A stretch of DNA of 6,781 bases from Lachnospiraceae bacterium (GTDB taxonomy: Bacteria; Bacillota; Clostridia; Lachnospirales; Lachnospiraceae). Made by a program: the position numbers and the translations under genes. Below the pieces are notes generated by a model, which saw nothing but the letters and a program-made list of their open reading frames with translations, was not told the DNA's origin and did not search any database. The stretch lies in contig CAAFWV010000007.1 of assembly GCA_900766815.1 (NCBI GenBank), positions 1 to 6,781 of the forward strand, written 5' to 3'. Positions 4,986 through 6,781 of the stretch are shown here, one piece after another (position 1 is the first letter of the stretch; each line of letters starts with the position of its first letter).

Positions 4986-5708
4986 ATGTGGTCTAACAGA
5001 CAGGCCTTTCGCAACGGTAACCGAGATGGCATTCCCATCGCCCTCGGTTATTTTGCTGTGGCCTTCACTTTGGGTATAGCTGCGAAAAATGCCGGTTTCA
5101 CACCAATCCAGGCTTTTATCTGCAGCGCAACTAATTTAGCCAGTGCGGGACAGTATGCGGGCTTTACCATGGTAAAGGAGAATGCAAGCTATTTCATGAT
5201 GGCTGTAATGATTCTGGTAGCCAATGCCAGGTACATGCTTATGTCCAGCGCACTCAGTCAGAAATTTGATCCGAAGACTCCTCTGATTCACCGCTTCCTT
5301 GTGGCATATTCCGTGACGGATGAAATCTTCGGAATCTGTATATCGGTACCGGGTAAGCTCAATCCTATATATGCCTACGGAGCCATGCTTTTGACGATTC
5401 CGGCCTGGTCTTTAGGAACTTATTTTGGAGTGATCATGGGCAATGTGCTTCCGGCTAATGTGGTAAGCGCACTGAGTGTAGGACTCTACGGAATGTTTAT
5501 TGCCATTATTGTTCCTGCAGCCAAGCGTGACAAGGTCATTATGCTACTGGTATTTATCTCAATGGCAGCAAGCGGACTGTGTGAGATTCTGCCGCTTTTA
5601 AGTACTGTACCAAGCGGACTTAGAATCATGATACTAACTGTGGTCATCTCAGCTATCGCTGCAATAATCAAGCCTGTAACCGATGACCCATATGCAGCTA
5701 AGGAATAG
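4986..5708 (+). CDS. azlC: AzlC family branched-chain amino acid exporter, large subunit
   Basis: The 240-residue product is a multi-helix inner-membrane protein of the AzlC/YgaZ family, which pairs with AzlD/YgaH to export branched-chain amino acids such as valine or the analogue 4-azaleucine. It has the expected length for the family. DGIPIALGYFAVAFTLG (14-30) is the family N-terminal helix with the P/G-rich motif, NLASAGQYAGF (49-59) follows, NARYMLMSSAL (79-89) is a characteristic segment, and AYSVTDEIFG (near 107-116) carries the conserved acidic residues. Roughly six or seven hydrophobic helices are visible. The ribosome site is weak (AAGGTG at 4969-4974, inside the nitroreductase end), so translation is probably coupled to that gene, whose stop is 5 nt upstream. 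azlD follows after 3 nt, the usual order. Confidence 0.93.
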   Translation: MWSNRQAFRNGNRDGIPIALGYFAVAFTLGIAAKNAGFTPIQAFICSATNLASAGQYAGFTMVKENASYFMMAVMILVANARYMLMSSALSQKFDPKTPLIHRFLVAYSVTDEIFGICISVPGKLNPIYAYGAMLLTIPAWSLGTYFGVIMGNVLPANVVSALSVGLYGMFIAIIVPAAKRDKVIMLLVFISMAASGLCEILPLLSTVPSGLRIMILTVVISAIAAIIKPVTDDPYAAKE

Positions 5709-5711
5709 AAG

Positions 5712-6026
5712 ATGCAATCAAGAAGTATAATAATATATATGATTATCATGGCGGCGGTAACTTATCTTATTAGGGTACTGCCCCTTACATTAATACGGAA
5801 AGAGATCAAGAATACCTTTATAAGGTCTTTTTTGTATTACGTGCCCTACGTAACACTTGCGGTGATGACATTTCCGGCAATAATAAATGCGACGGAAAGC
5901 CCGATTGCAGCCTTCATATCGTTTATCGTGGCGATGATGCTTGCGTGGATGGGTGCAAGCCTGTTTAAGGTGGCTGTGGTTGCCTGTGTGGTGGTATTCG
6001 TTATAGAACTGTTGCCGTTTATTTGA
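5712..6026 (+). CDS. azlD: AzlD family branched-chain amino acid exporter, small subunit
   Basis: The 104-residue protein has four hydrophobic helices and the family's TYLIRVLPLTLIRK (17-30) with conserved Arg and Pro, then YYVPYVTLAVMTFPAI (42-57), where the proline-containing second helix is typical. It is the small partner of AzlC; the two together form the exporter. Its start is 3 nt after the azlC stop, with AAGGA (5700-5704) in the azlC end, so translation is coupled. Length and context agree with the family. The next gene, holA, starts 10 nt after the stop, which makes a shared transcript likely. Confidence 0.92.
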   Translation: MQSRSIIIYMIIMAAVTYLIRVLPLTLIRKEIKNTFIRSFLYYVPYVTLAVMTFPAIINATESPIAAFISFIVAMMLAWMGASLFKVAVVACVVVFVIELLPFI

Positions 6027-6036
6027 GGTTATATTA

Positions 6037-6781
6037 ATGAGACAGATTCTCCAGGATATTAATAACCAAACCTACAAAAGAATATATCTTCTATATGGTG
6101 AGGAGAATTATCTCAGACTCCAGTACAAGAATAAGCTTAAAAAAGCTCTGTGTCCGACTGAGGGTGATATGAATTATTCATATTACGAGGGAAAAGACGT
6201 AAACGTTGCCGAAGTAATCGACATGGCACAGACGATGCCGTTCTTAAGTGAGTATAGGGCAATTTTTCTGGAAAATACGGGGTTTGCCAAGGATGGAAAT
6301 GAGGCACTTGCAAACTACGTGAGCGAAGGGATTCCTGACAGTACTGTTATAGTGATGACGGAGAGGGCTGTTGACAAGAGAAATAAGCTCTTCAAGGCGA
6401 TAAGTAAGTGTGGCAGGTGCGTGGAATTTGAGACGCAGAATGAGGCAACGCTTAAGACCTGGATTGCACAGAGGTGCAGGGAAGAGAATAAGGCGATAAC
6501 GAATCTGACGGTTGGGAAGCTGTTAGAGACGGTGGGTACGGACATGACCAATATCAGTACCGAGCTTGAGAAGCTGTTCGCCTATACTATGGGGCGCAGT
6601 GAGATTACCGTTAAGGATATTGAGGATGCGTGTTGTGTTCGTCTGGAGAATAAGATATTCGACATGATAGGTCATATGGGGCTCAGGCACCAGAAGGAAG
6701 CGCTGAAGATGTATAACGAGCTGCTCTCACAGAAGGAATCGCCGTTTGGAGTGCTGGCGCTTATCAGGAGGCAGTTTGATA
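6037..6781 (+). CDS. holA: DNA polymerase III delta subunit, C-terminally truncated by window edge
   Basis: From the ATG at 6037 the frame is open through 248 codons to the window edge; complete family members are about 330-345 residues, so roughly the last quarter is missing. HolA is part of the clamp loader and opens the beta sliding clamp. The N-terminal RIYLLYGEENYL (15-26) is the family start of domain I, with no functional Walker A lysine-containing P-loop, as expected for delta. QTMPFLSEYRAIFLEN (65-80) corresponds to the clamp-contacting wrench segment, and the later helical region (EDACCVRLENKIFDMI, near 198-213) fits the domain II-III border. GAGG (6025-6028) overlaps the azlD stop and is 8 nt before the ATG. 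The frame is absent from a complete-ORF list because it has no stop here. Confidence 0.94.
   Translation, partial: MRQILQDINNQTYKRIYLLYGEENYLRLQYKNKLKKALCPTEGDMNYSYYEGKDVNVAEVIDMAQTMPFLSEYRAIFLENTGFAKDGNEALANYVSEGIPDSTVIVMTERAVDKRNKLFKAISKCGRCVEFETQNEATLKTWIAQRCREENKAITNLTVGKLLETVGTDMTNISTELEKLFAYTMGRSEITVKDIEDACCVRLENKIFDMIGHMGLRHQKEALKMYNELLSQKESPFGVLALIRRQFD

Noticed and set aside
5486..5749. Minus-strand 87-residue hydrophobic open frame across the azlC-azlD junction
   Set aside because: Antisense to two membrane-protein genes, whose codon pattern commonly yields hydrophobic antisense frames.
6315..6551. Minus-strand 78-residue open frame inside holA
   Set aside because: Antisense shadow of the continuous holA frame that begins at 6037.

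Overview
The window looks like chromosomal DNA of an anaerobic, low-to-moderate GC Firmicute, most likely a clostridial/Lachnospiraceae-type gut or rumen bacterium. The reasons are a flavodiiron protein, a two-domain rubrerythrin, strong GGAGG ribosome sites, near-consensus sigma-A promoters and Firmicutes-like ribosomal proteins. The genus cannot be fixed from this sequence alone.

Layout. At the left edge, on the minus strand, is the N-terminal part of a flavodiiron protein (fprA-like, cut by the window edge). It diverges from the plus-strand rplM-rpsI operon (ribosomal proteins uL13 and uS9), which has a perfect-consensus promoter (TTGACA-17-TATAAT), a structured leader of about 160 nt and a strong terminator. 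A gene-free stretch of about 490 bases follows (1715-2200). It holds that terminator, a cluster of short hairpins and a good promoter for a DUF554 membrane protein. Then comes a self-contained two-gene cassette (DUF4160 + DUF2442) with its own promoter and terminator and visibly different codon usage.

From 3810 onward a compact plus-strand cluster reads rubrerythrin, nitroreductase-family flavoprotein, azlC, azlD and holA (DNA polymerase III delta, cut by the right edge). Gaps are only 3 to 17 nt and I see no terminator between the genes, so it is probably one transcript. Flavodiiron protein, rubrerythrin and perhaps the nitroreductase fit oxygen/peroxide defence in an anaerobe. AzlCD is expected to export branched-chain amino acids. 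rplM, rpsI and holA are core translation and replication genes.

No mobile element, CRISPR array, tRNA or rRNA was found. The parts most worth a second look are the rplM leader, whose repeated UAGCC and GGCU segments allow a pseudoknot or competing folds; the DUF4160/DUF2442 cassette, a candidate two-component accessory module of unknown role; and the hairpin cluster after rpsI. I do not see a clearly new multi-gene system here; most genes are ordinary chromosomal ones.
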